Shown here one piece after another: positions 26,368 to 35,567 of a stretch of DNA of 64,000 nucleotides. Each line of letters opens with the position of its first letter. Position 1 is the first letter of the stretch. The notes beneath the pieces are model-generated. The model was given only the letters and a program-made list of their open reading frames with translations, was not told the origin of the DNA and made no database searches. The position numbers and the translations under genes are program-made. Source of the DNA: MKSF01 sp037190225 (lineage in GTDB: Bacteria; Bacteroidota; Bacteroidia; Chitinophagales; Chitinophagaceae); contig JBBCJL010000007.1 of the NCBI GenBank assembly GCA_037190225.1, forward strand, positions 210,919 through 274,918, given 5' to 3'.

Positions 26368-27747
26368 TTATTGAACAGCCGCTATCAGGGCACCGGTATC
26401 CAGCAGCTCCTGCACGCCGGTTTCCATATTCTTTAGGGCTATCTTTCCCTGCTCCATTTCCTGGCTGCCGATAAAGGCAATGTATTGCAGTCCCCGCTTA
26501 TTGGCATATTTCATCTGCTTATCCATTTTGGATACATCCATATACATTTCGCAGGGTATGCCCCTGCTTCTTAATTCATTGACCAGCGACAATACATGGG
26601 TAGTGGTGGTGCTGTCGATATTCAGGAACAGGACATTCACGGACTGGCGGGTACTTTCCGGGAACAGTCCCAGCTGTTCCATGACATCATAGATACGGTC
26701 TATGCCGAAGGATATGCCTACCCCCGAAATGCCTTTCAGCCCGAACAGGCCGGTAAGGTCATCATAACGGCCGCCACCGCCTATGCTGCCCATGCTGACG
26801 GCATCCGTCACTACTTCCACTATGATGCCGGTATAATAATTCAGCCCACGTGCCAGTGTAAAATCTACCACTATTTCATTCTCCCATTCCTGCTGTTCCA
26901 GCAGGCTATGGTATTCCAGGACTGTCTGTATCTCCCTGATGCCTTCCCGTGCTGTTGCTGAAGCGCCTATCAGGTGGTCCAGCGCATCCAGCATGGCTGC
27001 CGGGCTGCCGGTCCGTATGGCTATATAATCCCCGATGATGCCGGTCTGCTCGGGTGTGAAGCCTCTCTGCGTCAATTCGCCGGCCACGCCATCCCATCCT
27101 ATTTTATCCAGCTTGTCAATGGCTACCGTCATATCCGTCAGCTTGTCTGTGGCTCCGCAGTGTTCTGCAAGCCCCGCCAGGATCTTACGGCTGTTGATCC
27201 GGATGGATATGCCCGGCACCCGGAGGCGGTGGAAAGCGGTCCGGTAGATGGCCAGCAGCTCCGCTTCATTGATAAGGGAAACCGATCCCACCACATCCGC
27301 ATCGCATTGCCAGAACTCCCTGTACCGTCCTTTCTGGGGACGGTCGGCACGCCATACAGGCTGCATCTGGTAGCGCTTGAAGGGCAGCGCGAGGTCATTA
27401 TGGTTCATGGCCACGAAGCGGGCAAAGGGAATGGTCAGGTCATAGCGGAGCGCTCTTTCCGTTATCTTAAGGTCGTTCCGGCCTTCCAGTATATTATTGA
27501 ACCCGTCCACAATGCTGTCTCTCTTTTCAGGATTGTTCAGGCCGTTATTCAGTATTTTAAACATTAATTTGTCACCCTCTTCGCCATACTTCCCGGTGAG
27601 CGTGCTCAGGTTTTCCATGGCCGGGGTTTCCAGCGGCTGGTAGCCGTACAGCTCGTACACCGTTCTGATGGTATTCAGGATAAACTGTCTTTCTCTGACC
27701 GTTTTGGGCGCAAAATCTCGGGTGCCCTGGGGGATACCTGGTTTCAT
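26368..27747 (-). CDS. hisS: Histidyl-tRNA synthetase
   Basis: A 459-residue class II aminoacyl-tRNA synthetase that charges tRNA-His. Motif 1 lies in the N-terminal region (GTRDFAPKTVRERQFILN; YQPLETPAMENL), motif 2 in FKRYQMQPVWRADRPQKGRYREFWQCDADVVG, and the histidine-binding blocks in ARGLNYYTGIIVEV and GGGGRYDDLTGLFG; motif 3 is GVGISFGIDRIYDV. The C-terminal anticodon-binding domain follows (~330-459). Length is normal. A Bacteroidota -7 box lies 23 bases before the start codon. Confidence 0.97.
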   Translation of the reverse strand: MKPGIPQGTRDFAPKTVRERQFILNTIRTVYELYGYQPLETPAMENLSTLTGKYGEEGDKLMFKILNNGLNNPEKRDSIVDGFNNILEGRNDLKITERALRYDLTIPFARFVAMNHNDLALPFKRYQMQPVWRADRPQKGRYREFWQCDADVVGSVSLINEAELLAIYRTAFHRLRVPGISIRINSRKILAGLAEHCGATDKLTDMTVAIDKLDKIGWDGVAGELTQRGFTPEQTGIIGDYIAIRTGSPAAMLDALDHLIGASATAREGIREIQTVLEYHSLLEQQEWENEIVVDFTLARGLNYYTGIIVEVVTDAVSMGSIGGGGRYDDLTGLFGLKGISGVGISFGIDRIYDVMEQLGLFPESTRQSVNVLFLNIDSTTTTHVLSLVNELRSRGIPCEMYMDVSKMDKQMKYANKRGLQYIAFIGSQEMEQGKIALKNMETGVQELLDTGALIAAVQ

Positions 27748-27769
27748 AGTTCTCCAATTAAAATTGACG

Positions 27770-27777
27770 CAAAAGTA
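27770..27777 (-). promoter_or_regulatory. -7 box (TACTTTTG) of hisS
   Basis: On the minus strand, TACTTTTG fits TAnnTTTG and lies 23 bases before the hisS ATG. Confidence 0.55.
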
Positions 27778-27786
27778 AGTATATAA

Positions 27787-28245
27787 TCATTTGTATAATC
27801 CTATAATTTTCTCGCAGCCTTTATAGATGGTATCATAGGCCCCGACAAAATCCTCCCAGCCGCCATACCAGGGGTCCGGCACGTCCTTAGGTCCGCCGGG
27901 AGACAGCGTATCCATAAAATATCTGACCTTGGAGCTGTCAAAAGCTGTCCCGGTAAGGCGCTTCACCTCGTTCATCACATCCGTTGCCATTACAAATATC
28001 ACGTCGAAATCCGCTATATCAGCGGGAATGATTCTCCTGGCACGCTGGCGGGAAATGTCGATGCCGGCATCAAGGCATATCTTTTGGGACAGGGGGTGGG
28101 GCGCCTCGCCGGTATGGCAGGTATTGGTGCTGGCGGAGGCTATTTGCCAGTGGCCCAGGTCATAGGTCCCGGCAAGGTGGGTCAGGACGCCTTCCGCGAT
28201 AGGGGAACGGCAGATGTTACCGAGGCAGATAAATAGTATTTTCAT
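27787..28245 (-). CDS. Low-molecular-weight protein tyrosine phosphatase
   Basis: A 152-residue enzyme with the active-site P-loop at the N-terminus, C7-LGNIC-R13 (FICLGNICRSPIAEG), and the general-acid loop VPDPWYGG near residue 125. These phosphatases remove phosphate from tyrosine. In bacteria they often pair with tyrosine kinases that control capsule or exopolysaccharide, and the neighbouring polysaccharide-type dehydratase gene, divergent from this one, is consistent with that. No kinase gene lies in the window. Confidence 0.93.
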   Translation of the reverse strand: MKILFICLGNICRSPIAEGVLTHLAGTYDLGHWQIASASTNTCHTGEAPHPLSQKICLDAGIDISRQRARRIIPADIADFDVIFVMATDVMNEVKRLTGTAFDSSKVRYFMDTLSPGGPKDVPDPWYGGWEDFVGAYDTIYKGCEKIIGLYK

Positions 28246-28304
28246 TAATTCGTTTTTAGGCAGTATTCCAGTTAGTTAAGGAAATTTAACGCAGAAATAT
28301 TAGA

Positions 28305-28332
28305 TTGTATAATATAAAAACAAGTAACTTTG
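28305..28332 (+). promoter_or_regulatory. Promoter of the CapD-like gene
   Basis: TTG (28305) is followed after 17 bases by TAACTTTG (28325-28332), matching the Bacteroidota promoter pattern about 40 bases before the start codon. Confidence 0.6.
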
Positions 28333-28372
28333 TGCCAACCAACCAACCGATGCGTCACCAAACCTTCAAGTT

Positions 28373-30283
28373 ATGCTAATGTCTAAAATGCAATTCACCC
28401 CGAAGTGGATTATTTTATCGCTGGATACGATCTGTTGCTTTTTTGCAATTTGTATCGCTTTCCTGCTGAGGTTTAATTTTGACGGGGTTTATGTATTGGA
28501 ACATTTCCCTTTTTTAAAGATTCTCGGTATTTCCACATTGGTTAATTTATGCTTGCTCACTGTTTTTAAGATCTATGCAGGTATCATCAGGTACACCTCC
28601 ATCGAAGATACAACAAGAATCCTGGTCTTCAATCTGAGCGCTACCATTTCTTTTCTTATTATTGATAAAATATATGTGACCGCTCACCCGGACGAAGGCT
28701 TTATCCCGATGTCCATTGCCTTTATCTATTTTATCTGTGCCAATTTCCTGCTGATCTTTTACCGTATCGTTATCAAGAACCTTTTCAGGCAGCTTTTTGC
28801 CGTGCGTAAGAAGACGGTCAAGGCAGCCGTATATTCTGCCGGCTATGACGGTCTCCTGGCTATGAAGATGATCTCGGAGAACCAGCGCTTTGATATGAAG
28901 ATCTCCGCTATCCTGGAGGATAAGCTGAATATGATCGGCAAATATATAGAAAGCACGCCCGTATTGAAAGCATCCCAGCATAATATAGAAAAGCTGCAGA
29001 AAGACGGGGTGGAGCGCCTGATCATAGCCGATCCGTTCATCAAGAAGCAAAGGCTGAACGAGCTGGTGGACATCTGCCTGGAGCTGGGCATAAGGGTGCA
29101 GGAAGTACCTTCCAGCGATAAATGGATCAATAACAGCCTGGACGTGGATCAGCTGAAGGATATCAAGATCGAACAACTGCTGGAAAGAGAGGTGATCCGC
29201 ATTGATAATGACAATATTGTAAAGGATGTCAGGAATAAGATCATACTTGTAACGGGCGCCGCCGGCTCCATAGGCAGCGAGATCGTCAAGCAGGTGCTTG
29301 TCTACCAGCCTACGCTGGTCATTGCCTGTGACAACGCCGAAACGGCTTTGCACGAGCTGAAGCTTACGCTTCCTAAAGACGCCCCTGTAAGGACCTTTAT
29401 CGGTGATATTACGGATAAGGTGCGGATGGAGCAGATATTCGAGATATATGCGCCGAACATCGTGTACCACGCCGCGGCCTATAAGCATGTGCCGCTGATG
29501 GAGGATCATCCTTCCGTGGCGGTAAGGAATAATGTGCTGGGCACTAAAGTGCTGGCTGAAATATCCGTGCAGTACGGCGTGCATAAATTTGTGATGGTAA
29601 GCACCGATAAGGCGGTGAATCCTACCAATGTCATGGGCGCTTCCAAGCGGATCGCGGAGATCTTTACCCAGTCGTTGAGCAATCATCTCCAGAATAACCG
29701 CATCGACAGCAATATCGTCCTGAATACCACCAAATTCATTACTACCCGTTTCGGGAATGTTTTGGGATCCAACGGATCCGTTATCCCGCATTTCAAAAAG
29801 CAGCTGGAATCCGGCGGGCCTATTACGGTAACACACCCGGATATCACACGTTATTTTATGACCATACCCGAAGCCTGCCAGCTGGTGCTGGAAGCCGGGG
29901 CTATGGGTAAGGGCGGAGAAGTATTTGTGTTTGATATGGGCAAGCCGGTGAAGATCGTGGACCTGGCCCGTAAAATGATCCGCCTGTCCGGTAAGAGCCC
30001 GGATAAGGATATCAAGATAGAATTCACAGGCCTCCGCCAGGGTGAAAAGCTCTTCGAAGAGCTGCTGAACAATAAAGAGAACACCATTCCTACCTATAAC
30101 GCCAAGATACTGATAGCCAAGGTAATTGAGTATGACTTTATCGAGGTATCCAAAGATATCAATGAGCTGCTCAACCTGTCAGCCAGGCATTACACCCAGG
30201 AGACGGTCTCCAAGATGAAATCCATCGTGCCGGAGTTCATCAGCAACAATTCTATCTATGAAAAACTAGATAAAAAGGTATAA
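28373..30283 (+). CDS. CapD/WbpM-like nucleoside-diphosphate-sugar dehydratase/epimerase
   Basis: A 636-residue membrane enzyme. Four membrane helices lie in the first ~130 residues. A CoA-binding-like Rossmann domain follows (~145-260), and the C-terminal SDR domain begins with the NAD motif VTGAAGSIGSEIVKQ (~295). The active site is the STDKAVNPTNVMGASKR stretch, with Met replacing the usual Tyr, as in 4,6-dehydratases of the PglF/WbpM/CapD group that act on UDP-GlcNAc for surface polysaccharides or protein glycans. The start could also be the Met two codons later. It is 40 bases upstream of truB. Confidence 0.92.
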   Translation: MLMSKMQFTPKWIILSLDTICCFFAICIAFLLRFNFDGVYVLEHFPFLKILGISTLVNLCLLTVFKIYAGIIRYTSIEDTTRILVFNLSATISFLIIDKIYVTAHPDEGFIPMSIAFIYFICANFLLIFYRIVIKNLFRQLFAVRKKTVKAAVYSAGYDGLLAMKMISENQRFDMKISAILEDKLNMIGKYIESTPVLKASQHNIEKLQKDGVERLIIADPFIKKQRLNELVDICLELGIRVQEVPSSDKWINNSLDVDQLKDIKIEQLLEREVIRIDNDNIVKDVRNKIILVTGAAGSIGSEIVKQVLVYQPTLVIACDNAETALHELKLTLPKDAPVRTFIGDITDKVRMEQIFEIYAPNIVYHAAAYKHVPLMEDHPSVAVRNNVLGTKVLAEISVQYGVHKFVMVSTDKAVNPTNVMGASKRIAEIFTQSLSNHLQNNRIDSNIVLNTTKFITTRFGNVLGSNGSVIPHFKKQLESGGPITVTHPDITRYFMTIPEACQLVLEAGAMGKGGEVFVFDMGKPVKIVDLARKMIRLSGKSPDKDIKIEFTGLRQGEKLFEELLNNKENTIPTYNAKILIAKVIEYDFIEVSKDINELLNLSARHYTQETVSKMKSIVPEFISNNSIYEKLDKKV

Positions 30284-30323
30284 GATTTTCACATTTAGAG
30301 ATTTTATCGGCATTTTTGCGGTT

Positions 30324-31040
30324 ATGATCGAAAATAAACCAACCCTGGCACAGATACAGGAAGGGGTAGCTATCCTTATAGATAAGCCAATGAACTGGTC
30401 TTCCTTTGATGCCATTAATAAGATAAAGTGGAGCATCAGGAAAGTGAAGATAGGGCATTGCGGCACCCTGGACCCCCTGGCTACAGGATTGCTGATATGC
30501 TGCACCGGCAAAATGACCAAGCAGATCACTACCTTCCAGAAGCAGGAAAAGGAATACACAGGCACCTTTACCATCGGCGCGACCACACCTACCTATGACC
30601 TGGAGTCAGAGCCCGGCAATTTCAGCGATTACAGTTCCGTGACCCCCGGGCAGATACGGCAGACCTGCACCATTTTTACCGGAGATATCCGGCAGGTGCC
30701 GCCTATCCATTCCGCTATCAAGCAGGACGGCAAGCCGGTCTATAAGCTGGCCCGGGCGGGCAAGGAGGTACAGCTGGAGCCACGTGCCGTTACGATCCGC
30801 GAATTTGAGATCACGAACATCAACCTGCCTGTCATAGCCTTCCGTGTGGTATGTTCCACCGGTACCTATATACGCAGCCTGGCACACGATTTCGGGCAGG
30901 CGTTAGGCTGCGGGGCTTACCTGTCCTCGCTTCGCAGGACCAGGATCGGCGATGTTTCCGTGGATGATGCCTGGACCGTACAGGAGTGGGTGGATTATAT
31001 TAAAGCGGAGAAAGAGAAGGAGTCCGTCACACAGCCTTAG
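30324..31040 (+). CDS. truB: tRNA pseudouridine(55) synthase
   Basis: A 238-residue enzyme that converts U55 to pseudouridine in the T loop of tRNAs. The catalytic Asp sits in KIGHCGTLDPLATGLLICC. The TruB start LIDKPMNWSSFDAINKIK, the PPIHSAIKQDGKPVYKLAR stretch and CSTGTYIRSLAHDFGQALG complete the family pattern. The C-terminal PUA domain is reduced. It follows the dehydratase gene and is closed by a very long perfect hairpin. Confidence 0.96.
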   Translation: MIENKPTLAQIQEGVAILIDKPMNWSSFDAINKIKWSIRKVKIGHCGTLDPLATGLLICCTGKMTKQITTFQKQEKEYTGTFTIGATTPTYDLESEPGNFSDYSSVTPGQIRQTCTIFTGDIRQVPPIHSAIKQDGKPVYKLARAGKEVQLEPRAVTIREFEITNINLPVIAFRVVCSTGTYIRSLAHDFGQALGCGAYLSSLRRTRIGDVSVDDAWTVQEWVDYIKAEKEKESVTQP

Positions 31041-31103
31041 GCAGCAGCCAGGAGCGTATTGCAGCACACCTGCAACGGAGGAAGCAGGATAAGACACCAT
31101 CAT

Positions 31104-31151
31104 AATACACCAAGAGGAGCGGCATGATCATGCCGCTCCTCTTGGTGTATT
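31104..31151. terminator. Long perfect bidirectional terminator
   Basis: A 24-bp perfect palindrome (AATACACCAAGAGGAGCGGC..., 31104-31151) separates truB from the convergent TlpA-like gene. T and A runs on both sides suggest that it serves both. Confidence 0.85.
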
Positions 31152-31169
31152 TGCCTGTAAAGTATTTTA

Positions 31170-32573
31170 TTATAAAAGGCTTTCTATAAGACGTATCAGG
31201 TCCTGCTTCTGGCTGGGGCGCGGAGGGCGCTCGGCAAAATTACCATTCTTATCTATCAGGAAGTAGGCCGGTATGCTGGAGACATTGTACAGCCGGGGAA
31301 TAGCGCCACTCCATCCGCCGGAACGGGTCTGCACGCCTTCCACGCTCATATTTTTAATGCCGTTCTGCCATTTCTCATCAGAATCGTCAATGGAAACATA
31401 TAAAAATACCACTTCCTTACCTTCAAAGTGCTTTTTCACTTCCCTGGCAAAGGGCATCTGCTGGCGGCAGGGACCGCACCAGCTGGCCCAGAAGTCCAGG
31501 TACACCACCTGGCCTTTATAATCGCTGAGCTTTTTTTTCTCGCCTTCGAGGGTTACAAATTCAAAATCTACCGCCTTGCGCCCCTTTTCAAATTTTTGCA
31601 GGTCGTCCGCCATATTTTTGATCACGGCAGCATTGGGGTCGTTCCTGAAGGCGGTATAGAAATCATTCGCATGTGCCAGCCACAGCTTCTGGTCCATATT
31701 TCGCTGTACCATCTGCAATAATCTGGCCGTTCCCAGAGCGGCAGATTTTTTCTGGGGGATAGCTTTCAGCCGCTGCAGGGTACCTTCTATATTTTTGTTC
31801 AGATCGCCGGCCTGATCGAGGTGCTCGTAAATATACCCGTATAGGTAGTAGTTGACAATATATTCCTGGTATACGGGATAGGTGATATAATTGTCATTTA
31901 CAAGGTTGGCCGCTTTTTGCGAGACCGCGATATATTCCTGGGCCTGCTCCGGTGTGAGGTTGCCCGCCCTGCTGTTCAACTGGTTGGCCGCATACATGAC
32001 CAGGGCATTGGCCTTATACAGGTCCAGCTGCTCCTGCAGGTATGCCATCAGCTTCCTGTCGCTGCCTGCTGCGGTCTGTATATACTTTTTGTAATCATTA
32101 TACAGGGAGTCCAGGGCGGTGGGGTATTGGCCGCTACCGGTATTGAGGAGCAGTCTCGTATCATTCTGGAAGCGGTCGAGGCCTCCTTTTTCTTTGTTGA
32201 AACGTTCGAGTACCGTTGCGCTGAAGCTTTCTTTGGGATCAGTAAAGGTAACCCCGGGATTGCCTTCGAACGCGAAATCAGCCTTCAGTGTCTTGCCGGA
32301 TTCCCCCAGGATATCAAAACGCTGGTTGCCGTTCAGGACCGCAATGGTATTATAGCGGGTGACAGTAGGGATCTTTACGCTGAAATTGCCCTGCGCGTCC
32401 GGCTTATAATATTTCGGGAGCTGCCCTTCCATTGAGGCCGTGGTGGTATTGACCACTACTATGGAATCCACCTTCCCGGCAGTGATCCTGCCTTTCAGTT
32501 CTATTGGCTTTTGCGCCCGGAGCATAAAGGATGCAGCCATCAGGCCGGCGGTACTCAGAATGTATTTATACAT
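31170..32573 (-). CDS. TlpA-like thiol-disulfide oxidoreductase with N-terminal DUF4369-type domain
   Basis: A 467-residue exported protein with signal peptide MYKYILSTAGLMAASFMLRAQ. Residues ~22-120 form the Ig-like DUF4369 domain (IELKGRITAGKVDSIVVVNTTT). A helical middle region follows, and the C-terminal thioredoxin domain carries the CGPC active site in VYLDFWASWCGPCRQQMPFAREV (~365-390) and the cis-Pro loop SSIPAYFLIDKNG. Such proteins reduce or shuffle disulfides in the periplasm. A related protein lies at 55862. It is next to an OmpA lipoprotein gene on the same strand. Confidence 0.9.
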   Translation of the reverse strand: MYKYILSTAGLMAASFMLRAQKPIELKGRITAGKVDSIVVVNTTTASMEGQLPKYYKPDAQGNFSVKIPTVTRYNTIAVLNGNQRFDILGESGKTLKADFAFEGNPGVTFTDPKESFSATVLERFNKEKGGLDRFQNDTRLLLNTGSGQYPTALDSLYNDYKKYIQTAAGSDRKLMAYLQEQLDLYKANALVMYAANQLNSRAGNLTPEQAQEYIAVSQKAANLVNDNYITYPVYQEYIVNYYLYGYIYEHLDQAGDLNKNIEGTLQRLKAIPQKKSAALGTARLLQMVQRNMDQKLWLAHANDFYTAFRNDPNAAVIKNMADDLQKFEKGRKAVDFEFVTLEGEKKKLSDYKGQVVYLDFWASWCGPCRQQMPFAREVKKHFEGKEVVFLYVSIDDSDEKWQNGIKNMSVEGVQTRSGGWSGAIPRLYNVSSIPAYFLIDKNGNFAERPPRPSQKQDLIRLIESLL

Positions 32574-32586
32574 TTAAAAAATTGCT

Positions 32587-33366
32587 TTAGTCTGTTTTCA
32601 TTAGGTTAAATAGCTCATCCAGTTTGGGAGCCAGCACGATCTCCGTTCTCCTGTTCCTGGCCCTGCCTTCCGGTGTGGCATTGTCCGCTACCGGCTCAAA
32701 TTCCGCTCTTCCGGCAGCCGTCAGCTTTTCCGGTACCACCTGGTAATCATTCACCAGGATCCTGATGATGGAGTTGGAGCGTGCAACGCTCAGCGCCCAG
32801 TTGTCCTCAAAGCGGATCTTAATGGGAATGCTGTCGGTGTGTCCTTCCACTGTTATATTGATATCATTGTTATCCTTCAGGGCCTGCGCGATCTTACCCA
32901 GCGCTTCCTTTCCTTCCTTGTTGACAACCGCGCTTCCTGACGGGAAAAGCAGCTTTTCCGACATGCTTACGTACACCTTGTTGTTTTTGGTGTACACATA
33001 CAGCTCATCCGATTTGAACCCTCCGAGCGCATTCTGCATCTTCCGGTGGAGCTCCTGCGTTTGTCTTTTCTGCCTGTCTATCATAGCCTGTAATTCTCTT
33101 AGCTGCTGCTCCTGGCTCTTCAATGTATTTTCCTTCAGATATAATAGACTGTCTTTTGAGGTCAATTCGTTGGCTGCGCTGTTATTGGCGTCTTCCATCA
33201 TGTACAATCTTTCTTTCAGGTTGCTGATATCTTCTTTCAGATCCGCGTTTGTCTTTCTGAGGCCGGAGATGGTATTCTCCGCTTCCAGATACTTCTTTTT
33301 TGCAACGCAGGAAGTACCTGCGATCGTCATACCTGCCAGGACAATGAATAAGAATTCTTTTTTCAT
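32587..33366 (-). CDS. OmpA family peptidoglycan-binding lipoprotein
   Basis: A 259-residue protein. The lipobox AGTSC places the lipidated Cys at 20. Residues ~25-115 are a long coiled coil (ENTISGLRKTNADLKEDISN, QEQQLRELQAMIDRQKRQTQE). The C-terminal OmpA-C domain (~130-250) has the peptidoglycan-binding pattern TVEGHTDSIPI, NWALSVARSNSIIRIL and ARNRRTEIVL. It likely tethers the outer membrane to the cell wall. It is 13 bases upstream of the TlpA-like gene. Confidence 0.92.
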   Translation of the reverse strand: MKKEFLFIVLAGMTIAGTSCVAKKKYLEAENTISGLRKTNADLKEDISNLKERLYMMEDANNSAANELTSKDSLLYLKENTLKSQEQQLRELQAMIDRQKRQTQELHRKMQNALGGFKSDELYVYTKNNKVYVSMSEKLLFPSGSAVVNKEGKEALGKIAQALKDNNDINITVEGHTDSIPIKIRFEDNWALSVARSNSIIRILVNDYQVVPEKLTAAGRAEFEPVADNATPEGRARNRRTEIVLAPKLDELFNLMKTD

Positions 33367-33415
33367 AATTGATCTTTTTAGTTAATCAAATACTGAATAA
33401 GCTTGACAAATATAC

Positions 33416-34732
33416 TTAATTCAGCAAATCAATGACACCTTCCTGCTTTAATAATGCGTAACCTATCCTGTCCTTGGAAATGCCTTCCTTAAGGCGATAC
33501 GTAAATTTAAAGTTCTTTTCCCCATCTATCAGCGTTTCAAAATACCTGAAAAATAAGCCTTCTGAACGTTCCAGCTGCTCGGGAAGCTCGTGCAGATGGG
33601 TAGATAGCAGTATCAGGTTGTTCCCTTTTTTCAGCAATCCTTTTACAACGGCTACGCTGCAGTCATAAGCATCATGAACATTGGTGCCCTTAAATAGTTC
33701 ATCCATAATGATAAGATTATATGATTGCTGCCGGATGCGCTGGGCGGTTTGCTTCATCCTGAGCACTTCCGCGTAAAAATAGCTTTCTCCCTTGCTCAGG
33801 TCGTCCTGTACCTGTATCTGCGTGATCAGCGCGTTCAGGCAGCTTATCTCCATAGATCGTGCCGGTACGGGATACCCGCAATGCGCGAGTATGGCACAGA
33901 GTCCCACCGTGCGCATAAAGGTGCTTTTGCCGGACATGTTGGCGCCGGTAAGCAGCAGCAGCTGGTGTTGCCGGTCGAAAGTAATATCGTAGGGATGCGC
34001 GTCCGGTATAAGCGGGTGGAACAGCTGCCGGGCGGACAGTACAAGGCGCTCCTGCGGCAACACGTCCGGAAGTGACCAGCCCTCCCTGACGGCCCAGCCG
34101 GCCATGACCATGATAACGTCTATCCGAGATATGACCGTTATGATCTTTTCCAGCATATTCCGCCCGTAGCGTTTCAGCTGGTGTATCATCGCTATTTTGG
34201 CTGCCATCGCCCGTTTTTCAGTATGTGCATCGTATGCCTTGACGGCAGGGTGCTGCAGCGCCTCAGCCAGCGCTGTCCTGTCCTGCTGGAGGTAGCCCGG
34301 CAGCTGTGGGCCGCCCTGTTCCAACACCTGCTGTATCTTCCTGCCGTCCCGGAGGAGCAGTATGATCTGCTCGGTCAGGAAGCTGATATGGTCCAGGCTT
34401 TCCCTGTGTACGATCTTTTTCAGGAAGGTATTGACACGGAGTCCCAGGTCATCATGGACCTTATCCGCAAATTCATTGGAGTGCAGGAATTGCTGCAGCA
34501 TCATGACCGTCCCGTTGGTCAGCTCCCATTTGAAGTCTTGCCCATGTGCGCTCCAGAAACGTATGGCTTCCTGGTAGCGGATCATGTTGTCCCGTTGCGC
34601 ATAGGGCTCCTGCAGTCGTTTCCGGAGCAAAAGGCTGCCTTCTTTGGTGTGGCATTTATCCAGTAAAAGATACACCGCATTCTCTCCCTTTAATATTGAC
34701 AGGTCATCTAATGTTAGCTGGTCCAACTGCAT
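33416..34732 (-). CDS. MutS-related ATPase (core and ATPase domains only)
   Basis: A 438-residue MutS family protein lacking the mismatch-recognition and connector domains. A helical lever/clamp-like region covers residues ~1-230. The ATPase follows: Walker A GANMSGKST near 263, the Q-loop region QVQDDLSKGESYFYAEVLRM, Walker B YNLIIMDELFKGTN, and LLSTHLHELPEQL. No Smr nuclease domain is present, so it is not MutS2. Bacteroidota carry such short MutS homologues with unproven roles. Confidence 0.88.
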   Translation of the reverse strand: MQLDQLTLDDLSILKGENAVYLLLDKCHTKEGSLLLRKRLQEPYAQRDNMIRYQEAIRFWSAHGQDFKWELTNGTVMMLQQFLHSNEFADKVHDDLGLRVNTFLKKIVHRESLDHISFLTEQIILLLRDGRKIQQVLEQGGPQLPGYLQQDRTALAEALQHPAVKAYDAHTEKRAMAAKIAMIHQLKRYGRNMLEKIITVISRIDVIMVMAGWAVREGWSLPDVLPQERLVLSARQLFHPLIPDAHPYDITFDRQHQLLLLTGANMSGKSTFMRTVGLCAILAHCGYPVPARSMEISCLNALITQIQVQDDLSKGESYFYAEVLRMKQTAQRIRQQSYNLIIMDELFKGTNVHDAYDCSVAVVKGLLKKGNNLILLSTHLHELPEQLERSEGLFFRYFETLIDGEKNFKFTYRLKEGISKDRIGYALLKQEGVIDLLN

Positions 34733-34910
34733 AGTACGATCGCTTATAGTGTTACAGGTTACTAAAATACAATAAAAAGCCTCTAAACTTTTATATAAGA
34801 CTGTAAAAAAGCGGAATTACATAAATGCCCTGGCGTTAAGCAGCTATAAGACCGGGCCGGGGAACAGGCGTGCATCCGGCTGCCGTTGCTTTCCGCTATC
34901 CTGCTTTGCG

Positions 34911-35567
34911 TTACGTTTCCGGAATGGCAATAAAGCCATCTTCGTAAAAAGCATACCGGGTAGCGGGTGGCATAACCGGGCGGGTATCCAGCCCTGTAAA
35001 ACGGCTGAAGGCAGGTAAGATGATCTGCCGCGGCGTTACCACATAGCAGGGGAGGCGTAAGGTCCTGTAAGGTGGTACCTGTACAGCGACACCGGGATGC
35101 AGGTGCCCGCAAATGGTGAAGCTGTCAGGCTCTATGGCTGGGAGATGGGTAAAGGAAATGTCGTTGATCTTTAGCTGCCGGTATATTGCGTTTATACCGA
35201 GGCTGTGCAGCTGTGCTGCAGGCAGCCTGTCGTGATTGCCCCTGATGAGCACGAACCCGGTACCGGGATGCCCCTTGGTCAGGGTTGTGAGCAGGTCCGT
35301 CTCCTTATTGCTTCCTGCATGAAACAGGTCGCCCGTGATGATGACGGTACGGGACTGGTAATGACCGATCAGCCGCCCGAGCTTTTCCAGGTCATCCGCA
35401 GCCAGCCGGGAGGGGATCGCTATGCCGTTCTGGCGGAAATGGGCGGCCTTGCCCAGGTGCAGGTCGGACAGCACCAGCGCCTGCTGCTTTTCCCAGAAGA
35501 GGACACCCTGGTTCGTCAGGAGCAGGGGTTCTCCTGCAAAGATTATGGTCTGTTCGGTTATGTTCAT
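34911..35567 (-). CDS. pdeM: Ligase-associated DNA damage response endonuclease PdeM
   Basis: A 218-residue calcineurin-like metallophosphoesterase. All metal motifs are present: LSDLHLGKAAHFR, VIITGDLFHAG, VLIRGNHDRLP and TICGHLHPGVAV. In many bacteria this family is encoded beside an Lhr-like helicase, an ATP-dependent ligase and a beta-lactamase-fold exonuclease, exactly as here. It overlaps the helicase stop by 4 bases (ATGA), so the two are translationally coupled. Confidence 0.92.
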   Translation of the reverse strand: MNITEQTIIFAGEPLLLTNQGVLFWEKQQALVLSDLHLGKAAHFRQNGIAIPSRLAADDLEKLGRLIGHYQSRTVIITGDLFHAGSNKETDLLTTLTKGHPGTGFVLIRGNHDRLPAAQLHSLGINAIYRQLKINDISFTHLPAIEPDSFTICGHLHPGVAVQVPPYRTLRLPCYVVTPRQIILPAFSRFTGLDTRPVMPPATRYAFYEDGFIAIPET